A DNA stretch of 33,365 bases from Nitrospirota bacterium (GCA_021847795.1 JAJZPZ010000019.1:1-33365), one strand, 5' to 3'. Positions 22,031 to 31,299 are shown, counted from the stretch's first letter. Program-made: numbers and translations. The notes: generated from the letters alone by a model not told the origin.

Positions 22031-22765
22031 GATTACCGGCCCGTTTTTTGTAACTGCTATCGTATGCTCAAAATGGGCCGATAATTTTCCGTCCGCTGTA
22101 ACAGCGGTCCAGCCATCTTCCAATATCTCCACATCGGGGGTGCCTGCATTGACCATAGGCTCGATTGCGAGGGTCATCCCGTGTTTAAGTCTCTGCCCCT
22201 GCCCGGGCTTTCCGAAGTTGGGCACCTGAGGGTCCTCGTGCAGCGAATGGCCTATGCCATGCCCGACAAACGCCCTTACCACCGAAAATCCCTGTGCCTC
22301 CACATGCCTCTGAACAGCGTTGGATATGTCGGAAACCCTGTTGCCGACAACCGCACTCTTTATGCCTGCATAGAGGGACTCTTCCGTTACCTGCATCAGC
22401 CTTTGCGCCCCGGCATCGACATCGCCGACAGGGATGGTTATTGCGCCGTCCCCGTAAAACCCGTCCAGGATCACTCCCAGGTCCACACTGATAACATCAC
22501 CGCTCTTAAGCTTGACCAGGCGCGAAGGGATTCCATGCACCACCTGGTCGTTTACCGACGTGCAGGCGCTTGCAGGGTACCCTCTGTACCCTTTGAAGGC
22601 CGGTATCGCCTTGCGCTGCCTGATCCTCTTCTCAGCGTAGGCCTCTACATCTGCGGTGGTCATCCCGACCTTTACATACGACTTAAGACTCTCCAGAATT
22701 TCCGCTACAATGCGGCACGCCGCCGCAATCTTATCTATTTCCGGTTGAGATTTTATAATTATCAC
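22016..22765 (-). CDS. map: methionine aminopeptidase, type I
   Basis: 249 aa. The dinuclear metal ligands are all present: D95, D106, H169 (GHGIGHSLHE), E202 (AIEP) and E233 (FEHT). It removes N-terminal methionine. GTG 22765 starts the family-like MIIIKSQPEIDKIAAACRIV; no clear Shine-Dalgarno. adk, normally just upstream in this operon, is missing, and an 86-nt gap with a heptad array separates it from secY. Confidence 0.97.
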   Translation of the reverse strand: MIIIKSQPEIDKIAAACRIVAEILESLKSYVKVGMTTADVEAYAEKRIRQRKAIPAFKGYRGYPASACTSVNDQVVHGIPSRLVKLKSGDVISVDLGVILDGFYGDGAITIPVGDVDAGAQRLMQVTEESLYAGIKSAVVGNRVSDISNAVQRHVEAQGFSVVRAFVGHGIGHSLHEDPQVPNFGKPGQGQRLKHGMTLAIEPMVNAGTPDVEILEDGWTAVTADGKLSAHFEHTIAVTKNGPVILTKI

Positions 22766-22786
22766 TGTATTCTTTTGCTATAACGC

Positions 22787-22853
22787 AGAGCGTTTATCGT
22801 GCAGATCGGACTCTCTTAACCCCGCTACGCTCTACGCTGTACGCTGTACGCTT
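22787..22853. repeat. heptad-phased array, secY-map spacer
   Basis: Four perfect-phase words TACGCTC, TACGCTG (twice) and TACGCTT occupy 22826-22853. AGAGCGT at 22787-22793 is complementary to ACGCTCT at 22827-22833. The array runs into the secY stop codon (22854-22852). Confidence 0.75.
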
Positions 22854-24159
22854 AGTCTCTCCGACCCCTCATTTTCCCTCTCTTCAGGAAGCCCTCGTAG
22901 GATCTCGTAATCAGATGAGATTCGATCTGAGAAACAGTATCAAGGGCAACGCCGACAGCTATGAGAAGAGATGTGCCTCCGAAATAAAAAGGCACGTTGA
23001 ACCTCTTGATGAGGAGTTCCGGCAAAATACAGACGACCGCCAGGTAGAGCGCCCCTACAAAGGTCAGCCTTGTGAGAACCCTGTAAATATACTCGGACGT
23101 CTTTGCCCCCGGCCTGATGCCCGGGATGAAGCCGCCATGTTTCTGAAGGTTTTCTGAGATATCGACAGGGTTGAATATGACGGCAGTATAGAAATAGCTG
23201 AAGAAGAAGATAAGGCTTACATACAATATGGTATACATAATAGTGCCCGGCGACAGCTGCTTCGCAATGGCCTGGACCCATGGGACTGCGATGAAACCTG
23301 CAATCGTTGCAGGGAACATAATGATTGATGAAGCGAATATCGGCGGAATAACGCCTGCAGTATTCACTTTCAAAGGCAAATGCGTGCTCTGGCCTCCGAA
23401 TACCTTTCTGCCGACGACCCTTTTGGCATACTGTACAGGTATTTTCCTTTGGCCCCTTTCTATGTAAATGATCCCGCCGATAACTCCCACCATCATCACC
23501 ATAAGGAAGATAACGAAGAATATCGACAATTCACCTGCCTTGACAAGGCTGAAGGTGCTGAATACCGCGTTGGGGAACCGGGCGACGATACCGGCGAAAA
23601 TAATGAGCGAGATGCCGTTCCCGATGCCCCTTTCCGTTACCTGTTCGCCGAGCCACATAAGGAATGCCGTTCCCGAGGTAAGGGTGATCATGGTAAGTAT
23701 CCTGAAAGACCAGCCCGGGTTCTGGATAAACTGGCCGCCCTGCATCCCTTCCAGCCCGACGGCAATACCAAAAGACTGTATGGCGCCGATAACTACTGTT
23801 GCATACCGGGTGTATTTAACGATTTTCTTTCTTCCGGCCTCGCCTTCCTTTGCAATCTTGCCCAGCGCAGGAATGACTACGGTAAGGAGCTGGAATATGA
23901 TGGATGCGCTGATGTAGGGCATGATACCCAGCGCGAATATGGTTACCCTTGACAGGGCGCCGCCGGAAAACATGTCGAAGAAACCCATCATTGCGCCGCC
24001 CTTTTCCGTAAGGAACTTGCTCAATGCCTCGCTGTTGATGCCGGGGGTCGGTATATGCGCGCCTATCCTGTAGACGGCCAGCATGATCAACGTAAAAAGG
24101 ATCCTGTTCTTGAGTTCAGGGATTTTGAATATATTCTGGATGCTTGTAAGTACGCTCAA
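22852..24159 (-). CDS. secY: preprotein translocase subunit SecY
   Basis: 435 aa with ten membrane helices, the protein-conducting channel. Landmarks: RILFTLIMLAVYRIGAHIPT near residues 19-38, the plug region after FFDMFSGGALSR, and GGTSLLIAVGVALDTVSQIE near the end. The reading starts at TTG 24159 (MSVLTSIQNIFKIPELKNRI) with AGAGGTG about 8 nt before it. It lies 2 nt after rplO. Confidence 0.97.
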   Translation of the reverse strand: MSVLTSIQNIFKIPELKNRILFTLIMLAVYRIGAHIPTPGINSEALSKFLTEKGGAMMGFFDMFSGGALSRVTIFALGIMPYISASIIFQLLTVVIPALGKIAKEGEAGRKKIVKYTRYATVVIGAIQSFGIAVGLEGMQGGQFIQNPGWSFRILTMITLTSGTAFLMWLGEQVTERGIGNGISLIIFAGIVARFPNAVFSTFSLVKAGELSIFFVIFLMVMMVGVIGGIIYIERGQRKIPVQYAKRVVGRKVFGGQSTHLPLKVNTAGVIPPIFASSIIMFPATIAGFIAVPWVQAIAKQLSPGTIMYTILYVSLIFFFSYFYTAVIFNPVDISENLQKHGGFIPGIRPGAKTSEYIYRVLTRLTFVGALYLAVVCILPELLIKRFNVPFYFGGTSLLIAVGVALDTVSQIESHLITRSYEGFLKRGKMRGRRD

Positions 24160-24161
24160 GA

Positions 24162-24605
24162 TTAAAGCACCTCTGACTTACCGCCCGCAGCATTTATCTT
24201 TAATAACGCCGAGGCACTAAAGGCATGTGCTTTTATGGTCATAGACCTGGTTATTTCCCCTATCCCGAGCACCTTCAAGCCGTCCTTCATATCCTTGATG
24301 ACCCGGTTTTCGAGCAGGACTTCAGGGGTTATCACATCTATATTAGTCAACTTCGCGATATTGGAGAGATTGATTATCGCGTATTCCTTCTTGAAAGGAC
24401 TGTTTTTGAATCCCCTTTTGGGAAGTCTTCTCTGAAGCGGTGTTTGGCCGCCCTCGAAAGCCGGTCCCTTTGTGCCGCCGGAACGCGCTTTCTGCCCTTT
24501 GTGTCCTTTTGTAGATGTCTTCCCGTGGCCTGATCCCATACCACGGCCGACCCTCTTGGGCTTGTGCTTGCTTCCTATTGCCGGAGCCAGATCCTGTATC
24601 TTCAT
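24162..24605 (-). CDS. rplO: 50S ribosomal protein uL15
   Basis: 147 aa: MKIQDLAPAIGSKHKPKRVG, GRGMGSGHGKTSTKGHKGQK and EGGQTPLQRRLPKRGF. It follows rpsE by 4 nt, so there is no room for rpmD (uL30), which usually lies between them. Confidence 0.97.
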   Translation of the reverse strand: MKIQDLAPAIGSKHKPKRVGRGMGSGHGKTSTKGHKGQKARSGGTKGPAFEGGQTPLQRRLPKRGFKNSPFKKEYAIINLSNIAKLTNIDVITPEVLLENRVIKDMKDGLKVLGIGEITRSMTIKAHAFSASALLKINAAGGKSEVL

Positions 24606-24609
24606 AGCC

Positions 24610-25149
24610 TTAGCTTCTAACCTCCTGTTCGCTCTCTTCTTCCACCGCAGCGCCCTCTTCCGCCCTGCCCCTCAACTTAAAGACGACATCGGGGTCTTTC
24701 AGATTTCCGAGCCCGTTCAGTGTCGCCTTAACAGTATTGAATGGATTATGGCTGCCGAGCGATTTTGCAACGATGTCATGAATGCCCGCCACCTCCAGAA
24801 CTGCGCGTACCGCTCCTCCTGCAATCAAACCCGTGCCTTTCGGGGCCGGGTTCATGACTACCGAGTTCGAGCCGTACCGGCCGGTTATCCGGTGGGTAAT
24901 CGTCCCTTCTTTCATGGCAAATCTCATGAGCCGCTTCTTTGCCTGCTCCACCGCTTTCCTTATCGCTTCAGGGACCTCCGACGCCTTCCCTTTGCCGACG
25001 CCGACAATCCCGTCGCCGCTGCCGACTACGACAAGGGCGCTGAAAGAAAATCTCCTGCCGCCCTTTACAACCTTTGCGACCCTGTTTATATACACGACTT
25101 TATCTTTCAGATTCAGCCCTTCAAAGTCGATTCTTTCAGTCTTCACCAT
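24610..25149 (-). CDS. rpsE: 30S ribosomal protein uS5
   Basis: 179 aa. The dsRBD-like N-terminal part ([20 protein letters not shown]) and the C-terminal [19 protein letters not shown] segment are clear. An acidic tail ([14 protein letters not shown]) extends past the usual end. ATG 25149 has AGGAGG just upstream. 77 nt with a heptad repeat separate it from rplR. Confidence 0.97.
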   Translation of the reverse strand: MVKTERIDFEGLNLKDKVVYINRVAKVVKGGRRFSFSALVVVGSGDGIVGVGKGKASEVPEAIRKAVEQAKKRLMRFAMKEGTITHRITGRYGSNSVVMNPAPKGTGLIAGGAVRAVLEVAGIHDIVAKSLGSHNPFNTVKATLNGLGNLKDPDVVFKLRGRAEEGAAVEEESEQEVRS

Positions 25150-25164
25150 GCCTCCTAATTACGT

Positions 25165-25236
25165 AATTTATGATTGCTGATTACAGATTGCAGATTTAAG
25201 GAAATCATAAAGCAAAAATCTGAAATCTAAAATTCG
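25165..25236. repeat. heptad-phased hairpin element, rpsE-rplR spacer
   Basis: The left arm has four words of GATTNNN (25172-25199). The right arm has five words beginning AAA (AAATCAT, AAATCTG and others, 25202-25236). TTTATGATT (25167-25175) pairs perfectly with AATCATAAA (25203-25211). The last words include the rplR stop codon and its final codons. Confidence 0.85.
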
Positions 25237-25586
25237 AGCCCGCCCTCTCTCGCGCCTTCCGCAAGAGCTTTGATACGGCCGTGATACCGGTAACCGCCCC
25301 TGTCAAAAACAATCTTTTTCACTCCGGCCTTAATGGCCCGTGTGGCCAGTAATTGCCCGATCTTCTTGGCCATAGCGACATTCCCTTTATGGCCCCCCTC
25401 ACTCTTTATCTCCTTGTCGAGAGTCGAGGCCGCAGCAACCGTGTGGCCCTTTGTGTCATCAACAATCTGAGCGTATATGTGATTAAGGCTCTTGTAAACG
25501 CAGAGCCTTGGCTTTTCAACATTGCCGGAAACCTTCTTTCTCAGCCTTACATGTCTTCTCTTTCTTGCCTCTTCTTTTAAAATCAC
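25227..25586 (-). CDS. rplR: 50S ribosomal protein uL18
   Basis: 119 aa 5S rRNA-binding protein: [33 protein letters not shown] and the end [19 protein letters not shown] (here IVFDRGG). Starts at GTG 25586 with GGAGG 7 nt upstream. The last residues (LEF) fall in the heptad element. Confidence 0.97.
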   Translation of the reverse strand: MILKEEARKRRHVRLRKKVSGNVEKPRLCVYKSLNHIYAQIVDDTKGHTVAAASTLDKEIKSEGGHKGNVAMAKKIGQLLATRAIKAGVKKIVFDRGGYRYHGRIKALAEGAREGGLEF

Positions 25587-25629
25587 CGGCTATCCTCCAT
25601 GTAAAATTTACAATTGCAGATTTCAGAAA

Positions 25630-26172
25630 TTACTTCTTGCCCGTCTTCCCGGCTTTCAGCTTTATTCTCTGCCCGGAATAACGTATGCCTTTGCCTTTGT
25701 AAGCGTCAGGCGACCTTAATTCCCTTATATTTGCCGCAGCCTGCCCCAGGAGCTGCTTATCAATGCCGCTCAGGGTAATCGTAGTCTGCTTTTCATCGAC
25801 CTTTGCCGAAATTCCTGCAGGAAGCTCGTATTCGACGGGGCTGGAATACCCGAGGGTAAAGGAAATTTTGTTTCCCTTGACCTGGGCCCTGTAGCCGACG
25901 CCTGTTATTTCCAGGACCCGGCTGTAGCCCTGAGATACCCCGCTCACCATATTTGATATCAGACTCCGCGCAAGCCCATGAAGCGCCCTGTCCACTTTCT
26001 CATCAGAGTTCCGCTCCACTGCAACCTTGCCGTCGGCAACGGAGATTTTCATGCCCTCCGGGAAGGTGTAGCTGAGTTCGCCCTTCGGCCCCTTCACCTT
26101 TATGACATCCTGCTTTACTTCAACATTCGTTCCCTGGGGAATTTCTATGGGTTTTTTGCCTACTCTTGACAT
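25630..26172 (-). CDS. rplF: 50S ribosomal protein uL6
   Basis: 180 aa: MSRVGKKPIEIPQGTNVEVK, the repeat L6 folds, and the signature SPDAYKGKGIRYSGQRIKLK near the end. ATG 26172. Short 3-word heptad run (TTTACAA, TTGCAGA, TTTCAGA) just past the stop side, 25599-25625. Confidence 0.97.
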   Translation of the reverse strand: MSRVGKKPIEIPQGTNVEVKQDVIKVKGPKGELSYTFPEGMKISVADGKVAVERNSDEKVDRALHGLARSLISNMVSGVSQGYSRVLEITGVGYRAQVKGNKISFTLGYSSPVEYELPAGISAKVDEKQTTITLSGIDKQLLGQAAANIRELRSPDAYKGKGIRYSGQRIKLKAGKTGKK

Positions 26173-26244
26173 CTATGTCTCCTAGATAAAATTTTAAAAA
26201 TCAAAATGTATAATTGTAAGTCCCTTTATTTCAATTTTCGCTAT

Positions 26245-26640
26245 CTACCAGATATGGCACAAAACCTCGCCGCCGATGCCTTCGCGGCGGCAACCTTTAT
26301 CGCTGTACACGCCCTTCGACGTGGTAATTATCGAGATTCCCACACCTGCCATAACCTTCGGGATCTCTTCCTTGCCGACATAAACGCGCCTGCCGGGCTT
26401 GCTGATTCTCTTGAGCCCGGTGATGATGGGTTTGTTGTCCGGTGCATATTTAAGGGTAACCCTCAGGACACCCTGCTTTTTGTCCTTTATTATTTTATAG
26501 GATTTTATAAACCCTTCTTCCTTGAGGATCTTTGCGATCTCGACCTTCATCCTGGAAGCGGGGATATCCACCTTCTCGTTCTTTGTAAGAAGTACGTTTC
26601 TCATTCTGGTCAGCATATCTGCAATCGGATCAGTTAACAT
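26245..26640 (-). CDS. rpsH: 30S ribosomal protein uS8
   Basis: 131 aa: [20 protein letters not shown], central [11 protein letters not shown], and C-terminal [20 protein letters not shown] with GGEVLCHIW. 72 nt of AT-rich sequence (weak heptad phasing) separate it from rplF. Confidence 0.97.
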   Translation of the reverse strand: MLTDPIADMLTRMRNVLLTKNEKVDIPASRMKVEIAKILKEEGFIKSYKIIKDKKQGVLRVTLKYAPDNKPIITGLKRISKPGRRVYVGKEEIPKVMAGVGISIITTSKGVYSDKGCRREGIGGEVLCHIW

Positions 26641-26649
26641 TCCACACCC

Positions 26650-26835
26650 CTACCAGCTTGATTTTGTAACTCCGGGGATCTGCCCCCGAAGAGCAAGTGC
26701 CCTGAAGCAAATTCTGCAAAGGCCGAACTTCCTCATATAGGCCCTGGGCCTTCCGCACACCTTGCATCTATTATAGGTCCTCACCTTAAACTTGGGCTCC
26801 CTATTGGACTTTTCAATTAAACATGTTTTTGCCAC
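26650..26835 (-). CDS. rpsN: 30S ribosomal protein uS14, zinc-binding short form
   Basis: 61 aa from GTG 26835 ([20 protein letters not shown]), with AGGAGG 7 nt upstream. The frame is open further but would overlap rplE. Cysteines C24, C27, C40 and C43 (CKVC, CRIC) form the zinc site of the type Z protein. Ends [11 protein letters not shown]. Confidence 0.96.
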   Translation of the reverse strand: MAKTCLIEKSNREPKFKVRTYNRCKVCGRPRAYMRKFGLCRICFRALALRGQIPGVTKSSW

Positions 26836-26846
26836 TACAGCCTCCT

Positions 26847-27389
26847 TTATTTTCTGAACGGCATGCCCATATATCTCAGCAATGCCTTGCATTCCGCGTC
26901 TGTCTTTGCAGAAGTGCACATGGTAATATCCAGGCCGTGCACAACTTCCACCTTATCGTAATCTATTTCCGGGAATATGTATTGCTCCTTCAGACCAAAG
27001 GAATAGTTGCCCCTTCCGTCAAAGGATTTGGCCGAAAGTCCCCTGAAATCCCTTATCCTGGGCAGGGCCAGGCTGATCAGCCTATCCAGGAATTCATACA
27101 TCCTCGACCCCCTCAGGGTAACTTTGCATCCGAGGGGGACCCCCTCCTTGAGCTTGAAACCCGCGATGGCCTTCTTTGATTTCGTAATGAGCGGCTTTTG
27201 TCCCGTAATCGCGGCCAGTTCCTTTTCAGCGGCCTCAAGCAGCTTGATATTCTGGGTCGCTTCACCAAGCGTAACGTGGACAATGATTTTATCCATCTTC
27301 GGGACCTGCATGACATTTTTATAGGAAAATTCCTTCTTCAGTTCCGGTACGACTTCGTTGGTATATTTCTCCTTCATCCTCGGCGCCAT
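26847..27389 (-). CDS. rplE: 50S ribosomal protein uL5
   Basis: 180 aa 5S rRNA-binding protein: [60 protein letters not shown] and end [12 protein letters not shown]. One base after rplX. Confidence 0.97.
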   Translation of the reverse strand: MAPRMKEKYTNEVVPELKKEFSYKNVMQVPKMDKIIVHVTLGEATQNIKLLEAAEKELAAITGQKPLITKSKKAIAGFKLKEGVPLGCKVTLRGSRMYEFLDRLISLALPRIRDFRGLSAKSFDGRGNYSFGLKEQYIFPEIDYDKVEVVHGLDITMCTSAKTDAECKALLRYMGMPFRK

Positions 27390-27390
27390 A

Positions 27391-27708
27391 TCAGTCTATG
27401 ACCTCCTTGCACTTCACGCAAGCCCTGATCTTCTTACCGTCATCGAGGACCGTATTGCCTATTCTCGTGGGTTTATTGCATTTCGGGCACAGCAGCATGA
27501 CATTGGACATGTGTATAGGAGCCTCTTTCTCTATTATTCCGCCCTGGGTATACTTTTTATTGGGCTTTGTATGCCTCTTCACGATATTGATGCCTTCAAT
27601 GGTTACCCTCTCTTTCGAGGAGGAAACAGACAGTATTCTTCCCTTCTTGCCCTTATTCTTGCCGGTAGTTACTACGGCCGTATCGCCTTTCCTTATCCTT
27701 AAACCCAC
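27391..27708 (-). CDS. rplX: 50S ribosomal protein uL24 with C-terminal zinc ribbon
   Basis: 105 aa from GTG 27708 ([20 protein letters not shown]), preceded by GAGGAGG. The longer ATG frame from 27750 would overlap rplN by 20 nt and adds no family residues. The KOW motif opens the protein. The C-terminal CPKC...CVKC pairs form a zinc ribbon not found in all uL24 proteins. Confidence 0.95.
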   Translation of the reverse strand: MGLRIRKGDTAVVTTGKNKGKKGRILSVSSSKERVTIEGINIVKRHTKPNKKYTQGGIIEKEAPIHMSNVMLLCPKCNKPTRIGNTVLDDGKKIRACVKCKEVID

Positions 27709-27730
27709 CTTATCCTCCTCGCCTGATCTA

Positions 27731-28099
27731 TTAAAGGACCTCAGGTGCAAGAGAGATAATCTTCATGAATTCTCTCCATCTCAATTCCCTTGCAACCGGT
27801 CCGAATATTCTTGTTCCTACGGGTTCCATCTGAGTATTCAAAAGCACAACTGCATTCTGGTCAAACCTTATATATGAGCCGTCCGGCCTCTTTGTTTCCT
27901 TTTTTGTCCTGACGACAACTGCCTTGGAAACAGCGCCCTTCTTTACATTGCCTTCAGGGATAGCTTCCTTAACGCTCACGATAATAATGTCGCCAAGTCT
28001 TGCATATCTCCTGTTCGAGCCTCCGATTACCCTGATACACTGCACTTTTTTGGCCCCTGAGTTGTCTGCGACTTCAAGAATGCTCCTTGGCTGTATCAT
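27731..28099 (-). CDS. rplN: 50S ribosomal protein uL14
   Basis: 122 aa: [41 protein letters not shown] and the end [12 protein letters not shown]. Normal length and location. Confidence 0.98.
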   Translation of the reverse strand: MIQPRSILEVADNSGAKKVQCIRVIGGSNRRYARLGDIIIVSVKEAIPEGNVKKGAVSKAVVVRTKKETKRPDGSYIRFDQNAVVLLNTQMEPVGTRIFGPVARELRWREFMKIISLAPEVL

Positions 28100-28101
28100 A
28101 G

Positions 28102-28350
28102 CTATCTACTTTCGCCTCCCACGATCTTAATTACCTGCCATCTCTTGTCCCTGCTCATCGGCCTGCTCTCGATTATCTGGACCATATCTCCGGCTTTACA
28201 TTTGTTTTCTTCGTCATGGGCCTTGAATTTCGTGATCTTCTTGACCGTCTTCAAATAAAGCGGATGCTGAAATGTCCTTGTCACAGCCACAACAACAGTC
28301 TTATCCATCTTGTCACTGACGACCTTACCTGTATATACCTTCTTAGGCAT
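28102..28350 (-). CDS. rpsQ: 30S ribosomal protein uS17
   Basis: 82 aa: [40 protein letters not shown] and [15 protein letters not shown]. Its ATG lies 8 nt inside the end of rpmC, indicating coupled translation. Confidence 0.97.
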   Translation of the reverse strand: MPKKVYTGKVVSDKMDKTVVVAVTRTFQHPLYLKTVKKITKFKAHDEENKCKAGDMVQIIESRPMSRDKRWQVIKIVGGESR

Positions 28351-28567
28351 TTTTGCTACCCCTCTTACCGGCTCCGGCAGGAGCTCCTTTTTCTGTAATT
28401 ACCGTCAATATGCGTGCTATATCTTTACGGACAGCGAGCACCCTCTGGTTGTTCTGCAGCTCTCCCTTTGAAAGCTGGAACCTGAGGTTGAACAGTTCTT
28501 TCCGCAAATCCGCTTCCTTCTGCTTCAACTCGTCTATCGATAACGCCCTTATCTCTGAAGGCTTCAT
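28343..28567 (-). CDS. rpmC: 50S ribosomal protein uL29
   Basis: 74 aa helical hairpin protein: [20 protein letters not shown] and [16 protein letters not shown]. Overlaps rplP by ATGA and rpsQ by 8 nt. A short Gly/Ala/Lys tail ([16 protein letters not shown]) extends it beyond the usual 65 or so residues. Confidence 0.97.
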   Translation of the reverse strand: MKPSEIRALSIDELKQKEADLRKELFNLRFQLSKGELQNNQRVLAVRKDIARILTVITEKGAPAGAGKRGSKNA

Positions 28568-28983
28568 TGCGCAGCCTCCTCTCTCTTCACGAACTTTGTA
28601 GCGATGGGCAGTTTCCGTGCAGCCAGCTTGAAGGCTTCCTTTGCCACATCTTCAGTTACCCCTGAAACCTCGTAGAGTATCCTTCCGGGGGCCACGACAG
28701 CCACCCAGTATTCGGGGTTGCCTTTGCCTTTGCCCATTCTTGTTTCAGCGGGCTTCTTGGTGATCGGCTTGTCGGGGAAAATCCGTATCCAGACCTTGCA
28801 GCCCTTCTTCGCGGCCCTTGTAATCGAGACCCTCGCTGCCTCTATCTGACGGCTCGTGATCCAGCCCGGCTCCATGGCCTTGATGCCGAACTCACCGAAG
28901 CTGACATCAGAGCCCCTGTATGCCTTGCCGTTCATGTTGCCTTTCATTGTTTTTCTGAATTTCACTTTCTTTGGTGCCAGCAT
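28564..28983 (-). CDS. rplP: 50S ribosomal protein uL16
   Basis: 139 aa: [60 protein letters not shown] and the end [15 protein letters not shown]. One base after rpsC. Helps organise the peptidyl transferase centre. Confidence 0.98.
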   Translation of the reverse strand: MLAPKKVKFRKTMKGNMNGKAYRGSDVSFGEFGIKAMEPGWITSRQIEAARVSITRAAKKGCKVWIRIFPDKPITKKPAETRMGKGKGNPEYWVAVVAPGRILYEVSGVTEDVAKEAFKLAARKLPIATKFVKREEAAQ

Positions 28984-28984
28984 G

Positions 28985-29641
28985 TCATTCTCCTATCAAA
29001 GAAGTTCCCGTCTGTTCCGAGAGTATATCGCCGTGGTACAGCCATACTTTTATACCGATGATGCCGTAGGTTGTCCTTGCTTCGGAAAATCCGTAATCCA
29101 CGTCCGCCCTGAATGTGCTGAGGGGGACCCTGCCTTCCCTGTACCACTCCGACCTCGCTATTTCAGCGCCTGCAAGCCTGCCCGAGCACTGTACCTTTAT
29201 CCCGAGGGCGCCGAATCTCATGGCGGATGAAACCGCACGTTTGAGGGCCCTTCTGAATGCCACCCTCTTCTCTATCTGCAGTGCGATGTTCTCGGACACG
29301 AGTTGCGCGTTTACTTCCGGTTTCCTGATTTCCTTTATATCAATTGCAACCTGTTTACCAGTGATTTCTTCGATCTCTTTTTTCAGCTTTTCTACTTCCG
29401 AACCCTTCTTACCGATGATGATCCCCGGTCTGGCGGTGAAGATGATGACCTTCAGCTTCTGCCCCGGCCTTTCTATTTCTATCTTGGACACACCTGCATG
29501 GGACAGCTTCTTCTTGATCATCTTGCGGACATTTATATCTTCAAGCAGCTGTTCGGCATAGCCCTTCTTAAGGTACCACCTCGACTCCCATGTCCTGATT
29601 ATTCCAAGTCTATTGCCGATTGGATTCGTCTTCTGACCCAA
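28985..29641 (-). CDS. rpsC: 30S ribosomal protein uS3, TTG start
   Basis: 218 aa. It begins at TTG 29641 ([20 protein letters not shown]), with GGAGGT 6 nt upstream. No ATG or GTG fits the family start. KH domain GXXG is [21 protein letters not shown]-terminal [16 protein letters not shown]. Member of the mRNA entry channel. Confidence 0.97.
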   Translation of the reverse strand: MGQKTNPIGNRLGIIRTWESRWYLKKGYAEQLLEDINVRKMIKKKLSHAGVSKIEIERPGQKLKVIIFTARPGIIIGKKGSEVEKLKKEIEEITGKQVAIDIKEIRKPEVNAQLVSENIALQIEKRVAFRRALKRAVSSAMRFGALGIKVQCSGRLAGAEIARSEWYREGRVPLSTFRADVDYGFSEARTTYGIIGIKVWLYHGDILSEQTGTSLIGE

Positions 29642-29689
29642 ATTAACACCTCCACCCTAAACACATGACTCTGAACACACAATTCATAA

Positions 29690-30025
29690 TTACTCCTCCG
29701 CCAGGATAATTGTTATATGACAGCTTCTCTTCTTTATCACATTGGCCCTGCCCATTGAGCGAGGTTCCATACGTTTCATTACAGGCCCGTTGTCGACCTG
29801 AACGGTCTTTACTTTCAATTTGTCGATGTCTACCTGGTTGTTCCTGTTTTCGGCATTAGCCATCGCTGATTTCAGAAGCTTCTCAATAGGCCGAGCCCCT
29901 CTGTACGGCATATACCTGAGCGATATGAGCGCGTCAGAGGCCCTCTTGCCCCTGATCAGGTCTACTACCCTTCTTGCTTTTCTCGGAGTAATCCGTGCAT
30001 ATTTTAATATTGCTTTCGATTCCAT
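29690..30025 (-). CDS. rplV: 50S ribosomal protein uL22
   Basis: 111 aa from ATG 30025 (MESKAILKYARITPRKARRV), with AAAGG upstream and 4 nt after rpsS. The frame remains open to 30100 inside rpsS, which is rejected. The tunnel-lining loop is MKRMEPRSMGRANVIKKRSC. Confidence 0.96.
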   Translation of the reverse strand: MESKAILKYARITPRKARRVVDLIRGKRASDALISLRYMPYRGARPIEKLLKSAMANAENRNNQVDIDKLKVKTVQVDNGPVMKRMEPRSMGRANVIKKRSCHITIILAEE

Positions 30026-30029
30026 AGCA

Positions 30030-30314
30030 TTAACCTTTCGCCGGTGCTGCTTTTTCGGAGCGTGAATGCCCCTTAAAGGTCCTCGTCGGTGAAAACTCAC
30101 CGAGTTTATGTCCTACCATGTTCTCAGTAACGTATACGGGTATGAACTTTTTGCCGTTATGAACTGCAAAGGTAAAACCTATAAATTCAGGCACAATCGT
30201 GGACCGTCTTGACCAGGTCTTGATCATTTTTTTATCTCCGGTTTCAATCATGATCGAAACCTTTTTCAACAGCTTAGCCTCCACAAAAGGCCCCTTTTTC
30301 AAGGATCTTGGCAC
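30030..30314 (-). CDS. rpsS: 30S ribosomal protein uS19
   Basis: 94 aa from GTG 30314: [40 protein letters not shown] and [27 protein letters not shown] sits upstream. The 104-nt gap before it carries the large heptad element. Confidence 0.97.
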   Translation of the reverse strand: MPRSLKKGPFVEAKLLKKVSIMIETGDKKMIKTWSRRSTIVPEFIGFTFAVHNGKKFIPVYVTENMVGHKLGEFSPTRTFKGHSRSEKAAPAKG

Positions 30315-30334
30315 TTGCTCCTCCTTCTTAAATG

Positions 30335-30415
30335 CCGTAATGCGTCATTCGTAATGCGTGATCTGTAAAGACGTTTTCCTCAAACACATTACGCATCACG
30401 GATTACTCATTACGG
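30335..30415. repeat. heptad-phased hairpin element, rplB-rpsS spacer
   Basis: The left arm has CGTAATG, CGTCATT and three further words (30336-30370). The right arm has CATTACG, CATCACG and two further words (30387-30414), all in register. CCGTAATG (30335-30342) and CATTACGG (30408-30415) close the hairpin. It lies within the transcribed operon. Confidence 0.85.
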
Positions 30416-30418
30416 TCG

Positions 30419-31237
30419 TTATTTTCGTCTTTTTACAATTAATTTATCAGTTCTCTTGTTGTTCCTTGTTTTAACGCCTTCCGGCTTGCCCCATGGAGAG
30501 CACGGTGGCCTGCCTCCCGATGATTTGCCCTCTCCGCCTCCCAGCGGATGGTCGATCGGGTTCATGGCAACGCCCCTCACATGAGGCCTCTTCCCCAGGT
30601 ACCGTCTTCTGCCGGCCTTGCCGTAGGCTATGTTCTCGCTCTCGGCGTTACCGACCTGCCCGACAGTCGCCATGCAGGTGACCATGACCATCCTGGCCTC
30701 TCCCGAGGGCATTTTTATCTGGGCATACTTTCCTTCTTTTGCAACGATTTGTGCAGATGCCCCTGCTCCCCTGACAAGTCTCGCCCCCTGTCCGGGCTGT
30801 ATCTCGATATTATGTATCAATGTCCCGAGCGGGATCTCTTTTATGCTTAACGCGTTGCCGGGCTTTATCTCGGCCTGCGGCCCCGACATTATCGTGTCCC
30901 CGACATTCAGACCAGCCGGCGCTATGATGTACCGGTGCTCACCGTCCCTGTACTTCAGCAGTGCGATTCTGGAAGTCCTGTTCGGATCGTATTCAATTGT
31001 CTTGACCGTTGCAGGCACCCCGGCCTTGTCGCGCTTGAAATCTATGATCCTGTACTGCCTCTTGTTGCCCCCGCCCTTCTGCCATGCGGTCACCTCGCCC
31101 GTATTGTTCCTTCCGCCTGTCTTCTTTAACGGCACGGTAAGGGACTTATGAGGAGTATCGGACGTGACTTCCCGGTAATCCGAAGCGCTCTGAAATCTCC
31201 TGCCCGGTGATGTTGGATTGAATTTTCTTATTCCCAT
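30419..31237 (-). CDS. rplB: 50S ribosomal protein uL2
   Basis: 272 aa: [40 protein letters not shown], and the C-terminal [20 protein letters not shown] containing the histidine near the peptidyl transferase centre. ATG 31237. Confidence 0.98.
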   Translation of the reverse strand: MGIRKFNPTSPGRRFQSASDYREVTSDTPHKSLTVPLKKTGGRNNTGEVTAWQKGGGNKRQYRIIDFKRDKAGVPATVKTIEYDPNRTSRIALLKYRDGEHRYIIAPAGLNVGDTIMSGPQAEIKPGNALSIKEIPLGTLIHNIEIQPGQGARLVRGAGASAQIVAKEGKYAQIKMPSGEARMVMVTCMATVGQVGNAESENIAYGKAGRRRYLGKRPHVRGVAMNPIDHPLGGGEGKSSGGRPPCSPWGKPEGVKTRNNKRTDKLIVKRRK

Positions 31238-31299
31238 TTTCTTTCTTCCTTTATTTATTCCTTAACTTATGACTCGCTGGTGATCACTTGCTGCTGCCT

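Noticed and set aside
22826-22853. CRISPR-like short tandem repeats (also the other heptad elements)
   Set aside because: Unit length is 7 nt, with no spacers of 30 nt or so and no cas genes.
24472-25158. 228-codon plus-strand open frame opposite rplO/rpsE
   Set aside because: Antisense shadow of ribosomal protein genes.
26650-26919. 89-aa version of uS14
   Set aside because: The extension overlaps rplE and lacks family similarity. GTG 26835 with AGGAGG gives the standard 61 aa.
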